Source: Flexilinea sp. (lineage in GTDB: Bacteria > Chloroflexota > Anaerolineae > Anaerolineales > Anaerolineaceae). Taken from it: a stretch of DNA of 64,000 bases. The translations under genes and the position numbers were made by a program. The DNA is taken from the NCBI GenBank assembly GCA_017432685.1, contig JAFRIR010000021.1, forward strand, positions 20,939 through 84,938. The letters are read 5' to 3'. Under the pieces are notes generated by a model, which did no database searches, was not told the origin of the DNA, and saw only the letters and a list, made by a program, of their open reading frames with translations. Below are positions 26,414-34,834 of the stretch, piece by piece; within the stretch, counting starts at the first letter, position 1, and every line of letters starts with the position of its first letter.

Positions 26414-27520
26414 ATGAAACAGTTCATTTTCCCATTTACAGCCATCGTCGGACAAGAACAAATGAAGCTCTCTCTGGTCCTGAATGCCATCGACCCAAAA
26501 ATCGGCGGCGTTTTAGTGAAAGGTGAACGGGGGACGGCAAAATCGACTGCCGCGAGAGCCCTGGCCGATCTGCTACCGAGTCAGGCTGTGATTTCAGGGT
26601 GCAAATTTGGCTGCTCGCCGGATGATCCTGTCCACGCCTGTGATGAGTGCAAAGAATTGTTCTCGAAACAAGAATTATCGGTCAGTTACAGAAAAACCCC
26701 TTTCATCAACCTGCCTGTTTCCTCTACCGAAGACAGAATTGTCGGAACACTGGATTTTGAAAAAGCGCTGACAGACGGAAAAAAACATTTCGAACCAGGC
26801 CTGCTTGCTCAGGTAAACCGCGGCATCCTTTACGTCGACGAGGTAAACCTTCTTGAAGACCACATCGTGGATACGCTCCTGGACGCTGCGGCAATGGGTG
26901 TCAACCATATCGAGCGGGAAGGGATCTCATTTACTCATCCGGCACGCTTTATCATGATCGGTACCATGAACCCGGAAGAAGGTGACCTCAGACCGCAGCT
27001 GCTGGATCGGTTTGCGCATTCCGTCACCATCAGCGGTGTTCCCGACGCTGAGGAGAGAGTACAAATCATTCAAAGAAGCATCGCTTTTGAAGATGACCCG
27101 GAAAAATTCTGTACTCAGTTTGAAGAAAAGCAGCAGAATCTGGCTGAAAAGATATCTGAAGCACAGAAAAATTTACCTAAAGTAGCCTATTCCGAGAAAG
27201 ACCTCTACGCAATAGCAGAACTGACATCGGCATTTCATACGGAAGGACACCGGGCAGATATCGTGATCCTGAAAACAGCAAGAGCGCTCGCGGCTTTTGA
27301 AAATCGGTTCTTCATAACAGACGAAGACATCAAACGTTCAGCGGAACTGACACTCCCGCACCGTATCATCTCCGGTCATGGGACGGACGATAACGTTTCT
27401 GTCGATGAGATCGGAAAAAAGGCAGCTCAAATCCTGGCTGAAAAGCCAAAATCTTCAGCTAACACGAAAGACGATTCCATTACGGACGAAAGTACGGATA
27501 AAAAAAAACTGACGAACTGA
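26414..27520 (+). CDS. Mg/Co-chelatase ChlI-type AAA+ ATPase (first part of a ChlI-ChlD gene)
   Basis: A 368-residue AAA+ ATPase of the BchI/ChlI (CobS-like) type that would power metal insertion into a tetrapyrrole ring. The Walker A is GERGTAKST near residues 37-45. A Cys-rich insertion ([17 protein letters not shown]) follows as in ChlI/ChlID proteins, then [12 protein letters not shown] (Walker B) and [16 protein letters not shown]. The frame ends three codons after a run of nine A residues (27500-27508), exactly where a minus-1 shift enters the open frame coding the VWA half. Unshifted translation gives this small subunit; shifted reading gives about 680 residues. No cobN or porphyrin genes lie in the window. 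Confidence 0.85.
   Translation: MKQFIFPFTAIVGQEQMKLSLVLNAIDPKIGGVLVKGERGTAKSTAARALADLLPSQAVISGCKFGCSPDDPVHACDECKELFSKQELSVSYRKTPFINLPVSSTEDRIVGTLDFEKALTDGKKHFEPGLLAQVNRGILYVDEVNLLEDHIVDTLLDAAAMGVNHIEREGISFTHPARFIMIGTMNPEEGDLRPQLLDRFAHSVTISGVPDAEERVQIIQRSIAFEDDPEKFCTQFEEKQQNLAEKISEAQKNLPKVAYSEKDLYAIAELTSAFHTEGHRADIVILKTARALAAFENRFFITDEDIKRSAELTLPHRIISGHGTDDNVSVDEIGKKAAQILAEKPKSSANTKDDSITDESTDKKKLTN
27500..27508 (+). other. A9 slip site joining the ChlI and ChlD frames
   Basis: Nine consecutive A residues code Lys-Lys-Lys in the upstream frame, which stops at TGA 27518-27520. A minus-1 shift, or one extra A added in the transcript, continues into the VWA frame, open from 27502. No strong downstream hairpin or upstream Shine-Dalgarno-like stimulator is evident. 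Confidence 0.6.
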
Positions 27521-28455
27521 ATTTCACCCATCTGTTCATACACTCTGACAGCGACAATTCATACACCGCAGAAACTATCTACAATCAGAACCAGCCGTTC
27601 TGGTGGGATGCCGCACGCATTGTCGAAGATGATTTTACTTTCCCGCTATACGAAAAAGCGCCGGCAGAGACGAAACACAAGGGAAAGAAAAACAGGATCG
27701 TTTCAAGCGATAAACACGGACATTATATCAAAGCAATACCGGCAGATAAGGATTATTCTGATATAGCCGCAGATGCAACGCTGCGAAATGCCGCTTTACG
27801 ACAGAATTTCCGTCAGTCTTCATTTGAACACGATACTCCGGTCATTAGAATCAAAAGCGCCGATATCATGAAGAAAGTCCGGATACGCAAAAACACATCC
27901 CTTGTCGTGTTCCTGATCGACCTTTCCTGGTCTATGGCGGTCACACAGCGTCTGGCAGCAACCAAAAGGGCAATTTCGACTATTCTCTCAAAAGCGTATC
28001 AATTCCGTGATGATATCTGTCTGATCGCCTTTCAAAAGGACAGCACCAGAGTCATTATTCCGCCAACACATTCCATCCATTTAGCCGAAAGCGCCATGCA
28101 GGGCATCCCCGTCGGGGGAAAAACGCCGCTTTCTGCGGGATTATCGCTGGCTTACGAGATCCTTCAAAGAGAACGCACCGTTTACGGGAAAGAAAATATC
28201 CGTTTTATCCTTCTTTCCGACTGTGAAGGAAATGTCACCATGTCTGACAGAGATCCACAGGAAGAAGCTGCGGAAAAAGCCAGACTGATTGCAGCAGGCG
28301 GCTATCGAAGCATTATAATCAATTCCGACAAAATGTCCTTCGGGCAGGGGTATGCCAATCATCTGGCAAAACAACTGAATGCCTCCTGTTATCTGATTTC
28401 AGAACTCAATGAAGGTCATTTGATCAAAGCCGTCCGGGATGAATTGATTCTTTGA
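27502..28455 (+). CDS. ChlD-type VWA domain (second part of the chelatase gene, minus-1 frame)
   Basis: The frame is open from 27502, but the first usable ATG is only at 27868, after about 120 codons of recognisable ChlD linker: [13 protein letters not shown], an acidic/basic hinge, then [13 protein letters not shown]. The VWA domain has the MIDAS motif DLSWSM and later [15 protein letters not shown] and ILLSDCEGN. Because the conserved linker precedes any start codon, this half is best read as the downstream part of a frameshifted ChlI-ChlD fusion rather than a separate gene. The composite would be about 680 residues, the usual size of one-chain ChlID/cobaltochelatase proteins. A truncated product from 27868 would hold only the VWA domain (195 residues). 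Confidence 0.8.
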   Translation, partial: KKTDELNFTHLFIHSDSDNSYTAETIYNQNQPFWWDAARIVEDDFTFPLYEKAPAETKHKGKKNRIVSSDKHGHYIKAIPADKDYSDIAADATLRNAALRQNFRQSSFEHDTPVIRIKSADIMKKVRIRKNTSLVVFLIDLSWSMAVTQRLAATKRAISTILSKAYQFRDDICLIAFQKDSTRVIIPPTHSIHLAESAMQGIPVGGKTPLSAGLSLAYEILQRERTVYGKENIRFILLSDCEGNVTMSDRDPQEEAAEKARLIAAGGYRSIIINSDKMSFGQGYANHLAKQLNASCYLISELNEGHLIKAVRDELIL

Positions 28456-28485
28456 TAAAAAGATATGTAAAATAAGGAAAAGCTT

Positions 28486-29562
28486 ATGAATGATATTCCA
28501 AAAATAAAAGAAATACTCACTGATTTATGCTCTTTGCCGGGCGTTTCCGGTCATGAAACACCTGTAGCCGAAGAGATAAAAACTATCTGGAGTAAATTGT
28601 GCGATGAGATATCTGTTTCCCGTCTTGGAAACGTCTACGCGCTCAAAAAAGGTATAAATGCACCGGAAGATGCTCACCGCAAGGTCCTTTTCGCGACTCA
28701 TATGGACGCGGTAGGGATGATCGTGACGGAGCTGACCGGTGAATTTGTCCGCTTTGAAGAAATCGGCGGACTGGACCCACGGATCCTGCCTGGGCAGTTC
28801 GTCACTATTCACACAAAGACCGGTCCCGTCAAAGGTTTGATCGTGATGCCCACCAAAAGTCTTACAAAAGAAACATACGGCAGTAATCCGATTCCCTTGA
28901 AAGACCTGCTGATCGACACAGGATATGAAGCCGAAGACTTGCAAAAAATTGTACGTCCCGGCGATGTTATTTCCTATGCAAATGATCCTGTCAGCATGCA
29001 GGATGATACTTTTTCCGGGCATACGCTTGACAACAGGGCGTCCGTGGCTGCTGTGGCAGTATGCCTGCAGGAATTGCAGACAATACAGCACAAATGGGAC
29101 GTTATCGCCGCAGCTACCGTTCTTGAGGAAGAAAGCATGGCAGGCGGAAAGACTGCTCCGGTCGACATCCGTCCGGATATCGCTGTTGCCATTGACGTGA
29201 CGTTTGCGACCGGTCCCGGCTCGAAAGAGTGGAACACACGTCCTTTAGGCAGCGGCCCTGCCCTGGGGTTCGGCATGAACATCCATCCCAAATTATACGA
29301 ATTGTTCAAAGGAATTTGCGAAGAATTGCGCATCCCCTATACGACAGAATTTTCTCCGCGGATGACCGGCACCGATGGCCGTGAGCTGCAGGTAGCGCTC
29401 AATGGTATCCCGACTATTGTCATCAGTATTCCCCTTCGCTATATGCATACCGCAAACGAACTGATCTCCATGAAAGATGTTCGGGATGTCGGTCATCTTC
29501 TTGCTGAATTCGTTCACCGCCTTGATGAAAACACGATGGACAGTCTGGTATGGGAGGACTAA
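28486..29562 (+). CDS. M42 family aminopeptidase, paralogue 1
   Basis: A 358-residue dinuclear metallopeptidase of the TET/glutamyl-aminopeptidase family. Metal ligands are visible in FATHMDAVG (His72), TLDNRAS, the Glu pair in LEEESMAGG, AIDVTF and YMHTANE. In this copy the usual QEEVG is changed to LEEES, and the sequence is the most divergent of the three. AAGGAAAAGC precedes ATG 28486. It is the first of three consecutive M42 genes and begins 30 bases after the chelatase stop. M42 enzymes form 12-subunit tetrahedral cages trimming peptides in the cytoplasm. Confidence 0.9.
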   Translation: MNDIPKIKEILTDLCSLPGVSGHETPVAEEIKTIWSKLCDEISVSRLGNVYALKKGINAPEDAHRKVLFATHMDAVGMIVTELTGEFVRFEEIGGLDPRILPGQFVTIHTKTGPVKGLIVMPTKSLTKETYGSNPIPLKDLLIDTGYEAEDLQKIVRPGDVISYANDPVSMQDDTFSGHTLDNRASVAAVAVCLQELQTIQHKWDVIAAATVLEEESMAGGKTAPVDIRPDIAVAIDVTFATGPGSKEWNTRPLGSGPALGFGMNIHPKLYELFKGICEELRIPYTTEFSPRMTGTDGRELQVALNGIPTIVISIPLRYMHTANELISMKDVRDVGHLLAEFVHRLDENTMDSLVWED

Positions 29563-29564
29563 TG

Positions 29565-30644
29565 ATGAAAAACGATAAACAATTGTCTCTGCCGGTTTTG
29601 ACACAAACTGACATTGATCTCCTTGCAGAGCTTTCCCACGCCTGTTCCGTTTCCGGAGACGAAAGAGAAGTTCGGAAAATTGTCCGCAGGGAAATCCAGC
29701 CGATCGCCGACAGCTTTGAAGTCGATGCGCTCGGGAATGCTATTGCGGTCAGGAAGGCAAAAACAGCCGAATTCACAAGAGTTTTGATTTCAGCCCATAT
29801 GGATGAGATCGGGTTCATGCTCGTCAACGAAGAAGATCCCGGCATCTTCCGCTTTAAATCAGTCGGTGGCATCGACCCGAGACAAATGGCAGGAAAAGCG
29901 GTATGGGTCGGCCCTGATCATGTTCCCGGTGTCATCGGCGCCTGCCCGATCCATCTGACAACACCGGAGGACAGGAAAAAGACCATAAAAGAGTCTGACC
30001 TCCGCATTGATATCGGCGCGGAAAACAAAGCTGTCAAACCGGGAATGTTTGCTTATTACGCGACAAAGTTCTCTGAAATGGGCAGCAGCGTTTGCGGAAA
30101 AGCGTTGGATAATCGCTTCGGGGTCTGCATCCTGATTCGGCTCTTCAAAGAATGTCCTGACAATGTCGAATTGATCGCCGCATTTACTGTTCAGGAAGAA
30201 GTCGGGATTCGTGGTGCAAGTGTCGTTGCCTGGGACAGGAAGCCTGATTTGGCGATCGTTATCGACAGCACACCCGCCATGGACCTTCCGCGCTGGGACG
30301 GAGAAGAGAGCTTTATTTATAAATCAAAACTCGGGGAAGGGCCGGCTATCTATACGCATGACGGAAGGACGCTCAGCGATCCGCGCATCATCAATTATTT
30401 GATCGACACAGCCGAAGCTTATGGCATTCCCTTTCAGCGCAGACAGCCTATGCCTGGAGGAACCGATGCCGGAGCCATACATCTGACACAGGAAGGTATC
30501 CCGACTGTCTCTATGTCCGTTCCGGGACGCTATGCTCACTCAGCAGCAGCGATTGCGCGAAAATCAGACTGGGAAGCCCAGATCCAATTGCTTTATGCGG
30601 CACTCGCCAACCTTGACAAAACTCTGCTTGCTCAGCCCAGATAA
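29565..30644 (+). CDS. M42 family aminopeptidase, paralogue 2
   Basis: A 359-residue M42 peptidase. Ligand motifs are SAHMDEIG (His78), ALDNRFG, VQEEVGIRGA, VIDST and YAHSAAA; the catalytic Glu is in QEEVG. GGGAGG at 29552-29557 fits best with ATG 29565 (seven-base spacing), though ATG 29562, which overlaps the upstream TAA, is also possible. The N-terminus has about 15 more residues before the first helix than paralogue 3. It is translationally linked to paralogue 1. Confidence 0.9.
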   Translation: MKNDKQLSLPVLTQTDIDLLAELSHACSVSGDEREVRKIVRREIQPIADSFEVDALGNAIAVRKAKTAEFTRVLISAHMDEIGFMLVNEEDPGIFRFKSVGGIDPRQMAGKAVWVGPDHVPGVIGACPIHLTTPEDRKKTIKESDLRIDIGAENKAVKPGMFAYYATKFSEMGSSVCGKALDNRFGVCILIRLFKECPDNVELIAAFTVQEEVGIRGASVVAWDRKPDLAIVIDSTPAMDLPRWDGEESFIYKSKLGEGPAIYTHDGRTLSDPRIINYLIDTAEAYGIPFQRRQPMPGGTDAGAIHLTQEGIPTVSMSVPGRYAHSAAAIARKSDWEAQIQLLYAALANLDKTLLAQPR

Positions 30645-30666
30645 TCAACAACGATAAGGAAACAAT

Positions 30667-31656
30667 ATGAAAGAACTGCTTGAAAAACTCACATCCGCCT
30701 TTGGTCCCTCCGGTTATGAAAGCCGGGTCCGGGATCTGATTCTGGAAACGATTAAAAATGATATCGATGAATATCGCATCGACGCACTCGGAAACCTGAT
30801 CACACGGAAAGGTACACGAAAGGCAAACGGAAAGCGAATCATGGTTTCGGCTCACATGGATGAGATCGGCCTGATGGTGACCCATGTGGATGAACAGGGC
30901 TTTGCCTATGTCACCAACCTCGGCGGGGTCCGTCCGCTGAACTTAATGTCCAACCGTGTGGTCTTTGCCGACGGCACCGAGGGAATGCTCTGCGCCCGCG
31001 ACATGGAACCCGGAAAGATCCCTGCATTGGATCAATATTTCGTCGACACCGGAGCCTCTTCCCGGAAAAGCTGTAAGGTGAAGATTGGTGATCCGGCCGT
31101 CTTTGTCGGGCGTTTTGTCGACATGGGAGACCGCAGGATGTCAAAGACGATGGATGACCGGATCGGATGCCTGATCGCCATTGAGGCGCTCAAAGCGCTC
31201 AAAGATAGTCCACATGAGGTCCGGTTCGTGTTCAGCGTGCAGGAGGAAGTTGGTCTGAGAGGAGCTAAAACATCTGCTTACAGTGTCGATCCGGAAATTG
31301 GAATTGCACTGGATGTTACGCTCTGCAATGACACACCGGGGCTGACAGAACGGAACCTGAAATTCGGAGCCGGTCCCTGCATTAAAGCCAAGGATGGCTC
31401 TCTGGTCGGGACGCCATGGCTGAATAATGCGCTCTATGATGCCGCTGAACGGGCAGGAATTCCTTATCAGGTCGAAGTCCTGCGCGGAGCCGGTACCGAT
31501 GCAGGAGCGATATCCCTGACACGTTCCGGTGTGCCGAGCAGCGTAATTTCCGTTGCCTGCCGTTATGTACACACTCCGTCGGAAATGGTCGACGTTAGCG
31601 ATGTCAAACAGGCGATACAGCTGTTAGTTGAATTTCTGTCTAAGGAAATAAAATAG
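30667..31656 (+). CDS. M42 family aminopeptidase, paralogue 3
   Basis: A 329-residue M42 peptidase, the shortest of the set. The motifs SAHMDEIG (His63), MDDRIGC, VQEEVGLRGA, ALDVTL and YVHTPSEM show a complete dinuclear site. It begins 22 bases after paralogue 2 with AAGGAAAC before ATG 30667. A terminator follows, closing the operon. Different residues in the substrate pocket of the three copies would allow different N-terminal preferences, but which residues cannot be read reliably here. Confidence 0.9.
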   Translation: MKELLEKLTSAFGPSGYESRVRDLILETIKNDIDEYRIDALGNLITRKGTRKANGKRIMVSAHMDEIGLMVTHVDEQGFAYVTNLGGVRPLNLMSNRVVFADGTEGMLCARDMEPGKIPALDQYFVDTGASSRKSCKVKIGDPAVFVGRFVDMGDRRMSKTMDDRIGCLIAIEALKALKDSPHEVRFVFSVQEEVGLRGAKTSAYSVDPEIGIALDVTLCNDTPGLTERNLKFGAGPCIKAKDGSLVGTPWLNNALYDAAERAGIPYQVEVLRGAGTDAGAISLTRSGVPSSVISVACRYVHTPSEMVDVSDVKQAIQLLVEFLSKEIK

Positions 31657-31663
31657 ATTTCAT

Positions 31664-31715
31664 GTGAGACACCGGGAACAGCTCCCGGCGTCTCACTTCT
31701 TTTTTTCTTTTTTGG
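31664..31715 (+). terminator. Terminator after the M42 genes
   Basis: An inverted repeat pairs GTGAGAC-CCGGGA with TCCCGG-GTCTCAC (31664-31676 with 31684-31696, one internal mismatch) and is followed by a long T-rich tract. Confidence 0.85.
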
Positions 31716-31736
31716 GGACTTTTACAAACATCATAT

Positions 31737-31892
31737 TTTCTCTGTCCCGAGGAGATTCAGAGAATTCGTTCTCTGAATCTCCTCGGGAGGTTTCCGTGGG
31801 GCGAAGCTCCTGCTCCGAATATAAATCGGGCGTCAGCCCGTACCTTACGGAGCAGGTTATATCCTGCCGCCCCCATACCCCCGCCCGGTAGA
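31737..31892. repeat. Dispersed structured repeat, copy B
   Basis: The second copy of the element at 25004-25158, same orientation. Its 19-bp hairpin (31746-31764 with 31769-31787, loop TTCG) is perfect although three positions in each arm differ from copy A, in matched pairs. The CCTGCTCCG/CGGAGCAGG helix is at 31809-31817 and 31848-31856. It fills the gap between the M42 terminator and the stop of the leftward FtsH-like gene. Confidence 0.9.
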
Positions 31893-31908
31893 TTTTAGAG
31901 TTGTCCTT

Positions 31909-33075
31909 TTATTTATGCATATTGATTTTTACATCTATTTTTTCTGATGCTGCCATAATATCGGAAATTGTAATTTCCTGAGCATTTCTTGCAAGTGAAA
32001 TAGAAGCCGCTTCGTTCAGGATCGTCTCGATTTCAGCACAGCTCAGGTCTTTGAACATATCAGAAAGCCTGCCTTCACCCAGTTCGGCCGACAGCTTTTT
32101 CCCATTTGTATAAAGCCGGATCAATTCTTTTCTGGTTTCCGCATCCGGGTTACCGATATGATATTTCAAATCAAAACGACCCGCACGCACTAAAGCCGGA
32201 TCCAGAGATTGATAGGAGTTTGTCGCACCGATCACCAGAATCCCGGAAGAAGGATTGAACCCGTCCATTTCATTGAGCATGGTTGTGATAATGCGGTTGT
32301 TTTCTTTGTCGATACCGGTCCCGGCATAATTCCGGCGTTCACCGATGCTGTCAAACTCATCAATAAAAACAATACATGGTCTGTTTTTTCTTGCCTTGCT
32401 GAAAAGCAGCTTGATCTTCATAGCGCCCATTGACATCAACGCGCTTTGAAAATCAGCTCCTTTTGTTGCAATAAAATTCACATTGCACTCTTCAGCCAGT
32501 GCACGGGCAAATAGTGTTTTTCCGTTCCCGGGAGGACCTTCCAGAATAACGCCTTTTATCGGACGAATACCTTTCTCTGCCGCGGTTTTCGGATCTTTCA
32601 GAAAGTTGACGACCAAAGCCATGTCACGCTTGACATTGTTCATCCCTGCAATTTGATCAAACTTTATTCCTGTATGATGAACAACACGGAAGGTATTCAT
32701 GTAAAGAGACACCAGTTTGTAAACACCGAAAACAAGGAGACCGATGAAAAACAGGTTGAAGATCATATCCAGATAATAATTCAGGCTGTCGTCTTCCTTC
32801 GTATGATCAGTAACCTTGATAGTCTCTTTAAGCAGGAGCTGTTCTTTGAATCCGTCGCGGTCCGGGTTGTCTGTTCGATATGACGTATCAGATCCGGTTG
32901 TTTTGTACTCTAATCGATCTTTATAGATGTCAACTGAAGCAATATGCCCGGCTTCCAGATCCGCGACAAAGCCTGGGTATGTCGCATATGTACCCTGATG
33001 AAACTCACCGAACACCCATACAGCGCAGCCGATGAGAGCAACAGCAGCCAGAATCAGTAAAATCTTTTTCTTCAT
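31909..33075 (-). CDS. FtsH-like AAA+ ATPase lacking the protease domain
   Basis: A 388-residue membrane ATPase. Two transmembrane helices (about 5-22 and 104-123) flank a small outer domain, as in FtsH. The AAA+ module has Walker A GPPGNGKT (180-187), Walker B IVFIDEFD (235-242) and a second region of homology ending DPALVRAGRFD, and its lid helices reach the C-terminus. The M41 zinc protease domain of FtsH, about 200 residues with HExxH, is absent. The protein ends naturally at a stop, with no protease remnant visible in the repeat that follows, so it may act as an unfoldase or membrane chaperone, or with a separate FtsH. It is third in the tlyA operon. Confidence 0.82.
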   Translation of the reverse strand: MKKKILLILAAVALIGCAVWVFGEFHQGTYATYPGFVADLEAGHIASVDIYKDRLEYKTTGSDTSYRTDNPDRDGFKEQLLLKETIKVTDHTKEDDSLNYYLDMIFNLFFIGLLVFGVYKLVSLYMNTFRVVHHTGIKFDQIAGMNNVKRDMALVVNFLKDPKTAAEKGIRPIKGVILEGPPGNGKTLFARALAEECNVNFIATKGADFQSALMSMGAMKIKLLFSKARKNRPCIVFIDEFDSIGERRNYAGTGIDKENNRIITTMLNEMDGFNPSSGILVIGATNSYQSLDPALVRAGRFDLKYHIGNPDAETRKELIRLYTNGKKLSAELGEGRLSDMFKDLSCAEIETILNEAASISLARNAQEITISDIMAASEKIDVKINMHK

Positions 33076-33089
33076 GAATGCGCTCCCGG

Positions 33090-33740
33090 TCAGAATAATT
33101 TACGGATAAAAATCAGGAGCAATCCTGAGAGGACAAACACAACAGTCACCAAAGCGCAATTCCGTGCCACAACGAGCCAGCCATGACGGCTGACATCCAT
33201 GAAATCATAGGGATACGCACTGTTTGTGTGTTCAAAATTTTTTCCTTTTGCGCCCATGATCATGGAATAAATCACATAGATCCAGGGAATGACGATCCAA
33301 ATCAGTGCCCAGCTATAGGATAATTCTGCTTTTTTCGCAAAAATCAGCCAGTTCAGCAGGCTCAGCAGCGGAACGACATAATGAACACAATAGTTAGAAA
33401 AAGAATGCAGCATCTTGAATTCCGGGCTGTCTGAAGGAGCTTTTTTAAACTGCGGAACAAGAACAAAATGAAAAATCCCAAACGTCAAAAATATAGACAT
33501 GGTCACGCTGTAAAACCAAAGTTCCGAAAACACGATCTTTCCGAAAAAACCGTCATAAGATCGCATTATGCGTACAACAGTTCGGATCAGATAAAACATC
33601 ACCACCAGCAGGTTGCTGAGATTCGTATAATAACGAAAAAAATCACGTCTGACATTGCCCTGAACCAACCCCGAATGCAGCGCCATTCCGCAGGCGCCGA
33701 CGAAAACAATCAACACTTCCAATATTATTTGCAGAGCCAT
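33090..33740 (-). CDS. Pr6Pr family membrane protein
   Basis: A 216-residue protein with six predicted transmembrane helices. The motifs RYYTNLSNLLVVMFYL and WIVIPWIYVIYSMIMG, and a final PYDFMDV before the last helix, match the Pr6Pr/FAR-17a-like family of six-helix proteins. The biochemical role of the bacterial members is not known. It starts four bases after the tlyA stop and ends 14 bases before the FtsH-like gene. Confidence 0.75.
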   Translation of the reverse strand: MALQIILEVLIVFVGACGMALHSGLVQGNVRRDFFRYYTNLSNLLVVMFYLIRTVVRIMRSYDGFFGKIVFSELWFYSVTMSIFLTFGIFHFVLVPQFKKAPSDSPEFKMLHSFSNYCVHYVVPLLSLLNWLIFAKKAELSYSWALIWIVIPWIYVIYSMIMGAKGKNFEHTNSAYPYDFMDVSRHGWLVVARNCALVTVVFVLSGLLLIFIRKLF

Positions 33741-33743
33741 ACA

Positions 33744-34526
33744 TCATCCTTTCATACACACACTGATCAATTTCTGCACATCGAACGGACCTCCCGGATA
33801 ACGCAGATCCGCAAGAAATTCCACATTGCCTTTCGGCCCGAGAAGCGGTGATTTTACCAACCCCTTGCACTCATATCCAAAGCCGGCTGCTGATTGGAGA
33901 ACTTCTTCGAGCACCTTTTGATGGACATTGGGATCACGAATGACGCCTGCTCCTTTCGCTGCTTCCTCTTTTCCGGCTTCAAATTGCGGTTTGATGAGAG
34001 TGATCAACCTGCCTGGTTCTTCCTGAAACCAGTTACAGATCACCGGCAGCAGAATTTTGAGCGAGATAAAGGAAGCATCGCAGACTGCCAACTCGATCCG
34101 CTCCGGCAGCATCTTCACATCCCGGGCATTGGTTTTTTCCATGGAAATCACCCGCGGATCATTGCGCATTTTCCAATGAAGAATACCGTATCCGACGTCG
34201 ATCGCATAGACTTTCGATGCGCCATGCTGCAGCAGGCAGTCCGTAAAGCCGCCCGTAGAAGCGCCTACATCCGCGCAAACGGCTCCGTTTACATCCAACA
34301 GGTCAAAAGCCTGCAGAGCGCCAAGCAGCTTTTCTCCGCCGCGAGAAACAAACTGCGGACCATTATCGACCGTAATTTCAACATCATCGGTAAATTGCTG
34401 GGAAGGTTTGATGATCATATTTCCGTTTACGCGCACTTCACCGGCCATGATCAGTTTTTGCGCCAGCGTCCGGCTCTCCGCCAGACCGCGATTTTGCATC
34501 ATGATATCCAATCGTTTTTTTGTCAT
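33744..34526 (-). CDS. tlyA: TlyA-type rRNA 2'-O-methyltransferase
   Basis: A 260-residue protein of the TlyA family, which methylates ribose of cytidines in 16S and/or 23S rRNA. An S4 RNA-binding domain lies at about 1-62 (KRLDIMMQNRGLAESR), then FVSRGGEKLLGAL, and the SAM-binding motif DVGASTGGFTDCLL opens the FtsJ-like Rossmann domain. DASFISLKILLP and KPQFEAG carry the later catalytic positions. ATG 34526 is chosen; an in-frame TTG at 34541 would add five residues, and neither has a strong ribosome site. It is first in a leftward three-gene operon. Confidence 0.9.
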   Translation of the reverse strand: MTKKRLDIMMQNRGLAESRTLAQKLIMAGEVRVNGNMIIKPSQQFTDDVEITVDNGPQFVSRGGEKLLGALQAFDLLDVNGAVCADVGASTGGFTDCLLQHGASKVYAIDVGYGILHWKMRNDPRVISMEKTNARDVKMLPERIELAVCDASFISLKILLPVICNWFQEEPGRLITLIKPQFEAGKEEAAKGAGVIRDPNVHQKVLEEVLQSAAGFGYECKGLVKSPLLGPKGNVEFLADLRYPGGPFDVQKLISVCMKG

Positions 34527-34561
34527 AATTTCACTTTTCAAAAAATCAAATATTCTTCAAA

Positions 34562-34570
34562 ATTATATCA
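34562..34570 (-). promoter_or_regulatory. Extended -10 promoter of the tlyA operon
   Basis: Read on the minus strand this is TGATATAAT, a consensus TGn extension plus TATAAT, about 35 bases before ATG 34526. No good -35 is required for an extended -10. Confidence 0.55.
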
Positions 34571-34834
34571 TTTTTACAGAATAAACATACCTTGCTCCCA
34601 CTTTTTCATCGTAAATCAGGCTAAAAAGCAAAACTACAGGTACACAGACCAAATGAGTCTTCAGAATCAGTGAAAAACGTCATGTTTTTCGAATGAATAA
34701 GCGCCTTTTTGTCAGATAGTAATTAGAATTTTGTCTAAGGTTTATGTATTACCATTCAGTGAATTTATTTGAATTTTGCTGTAACCAATCATCGGGCGTC
34801 AGCCTATTTCTATAAAGAAAGAAGGACTTGGAAT
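34571..34834. other. Divergent intergenic region before ilvB
   Basis: A gap between tlyA and the branched-chain operon. It holds a 7-bp hairpin (GAAAAAC at 34672-34678 with GTTTTTC at 34684-34690). A possible short reading frame of 23 codons (34744-34815) has a weak AAGG ribosome site and five Val/Leu codons, not enough to call a leader peptide. I see no T-box (no specifier stem or TGGN antiterminator bulge) and no confident promoter on the plus strand. Confidence 0.4.

Noticed and set aside
27868..28455. A free-standing VWA-domain gene starting at ATG 27868
   Set aside because: Conserved ChlD linker sequence is encoded in the same frame for about 120 codons before this ATG, so the region is the second half of a split ChlI-ChlD gene.
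34744..34815. A 23-codon leader peptide with Val/Leu codons before ilvB
   Set aside because: Only five of 23 codons are branched-chain, the ribosome site is weak, and no terminator/antiterminator pair follows it.
34571..34834. A T-box leader for the branched-chain operon
   Set aside because: No specifier stem, no conserved T-box sequence and no terminator hairpin with T-run before ilvB.
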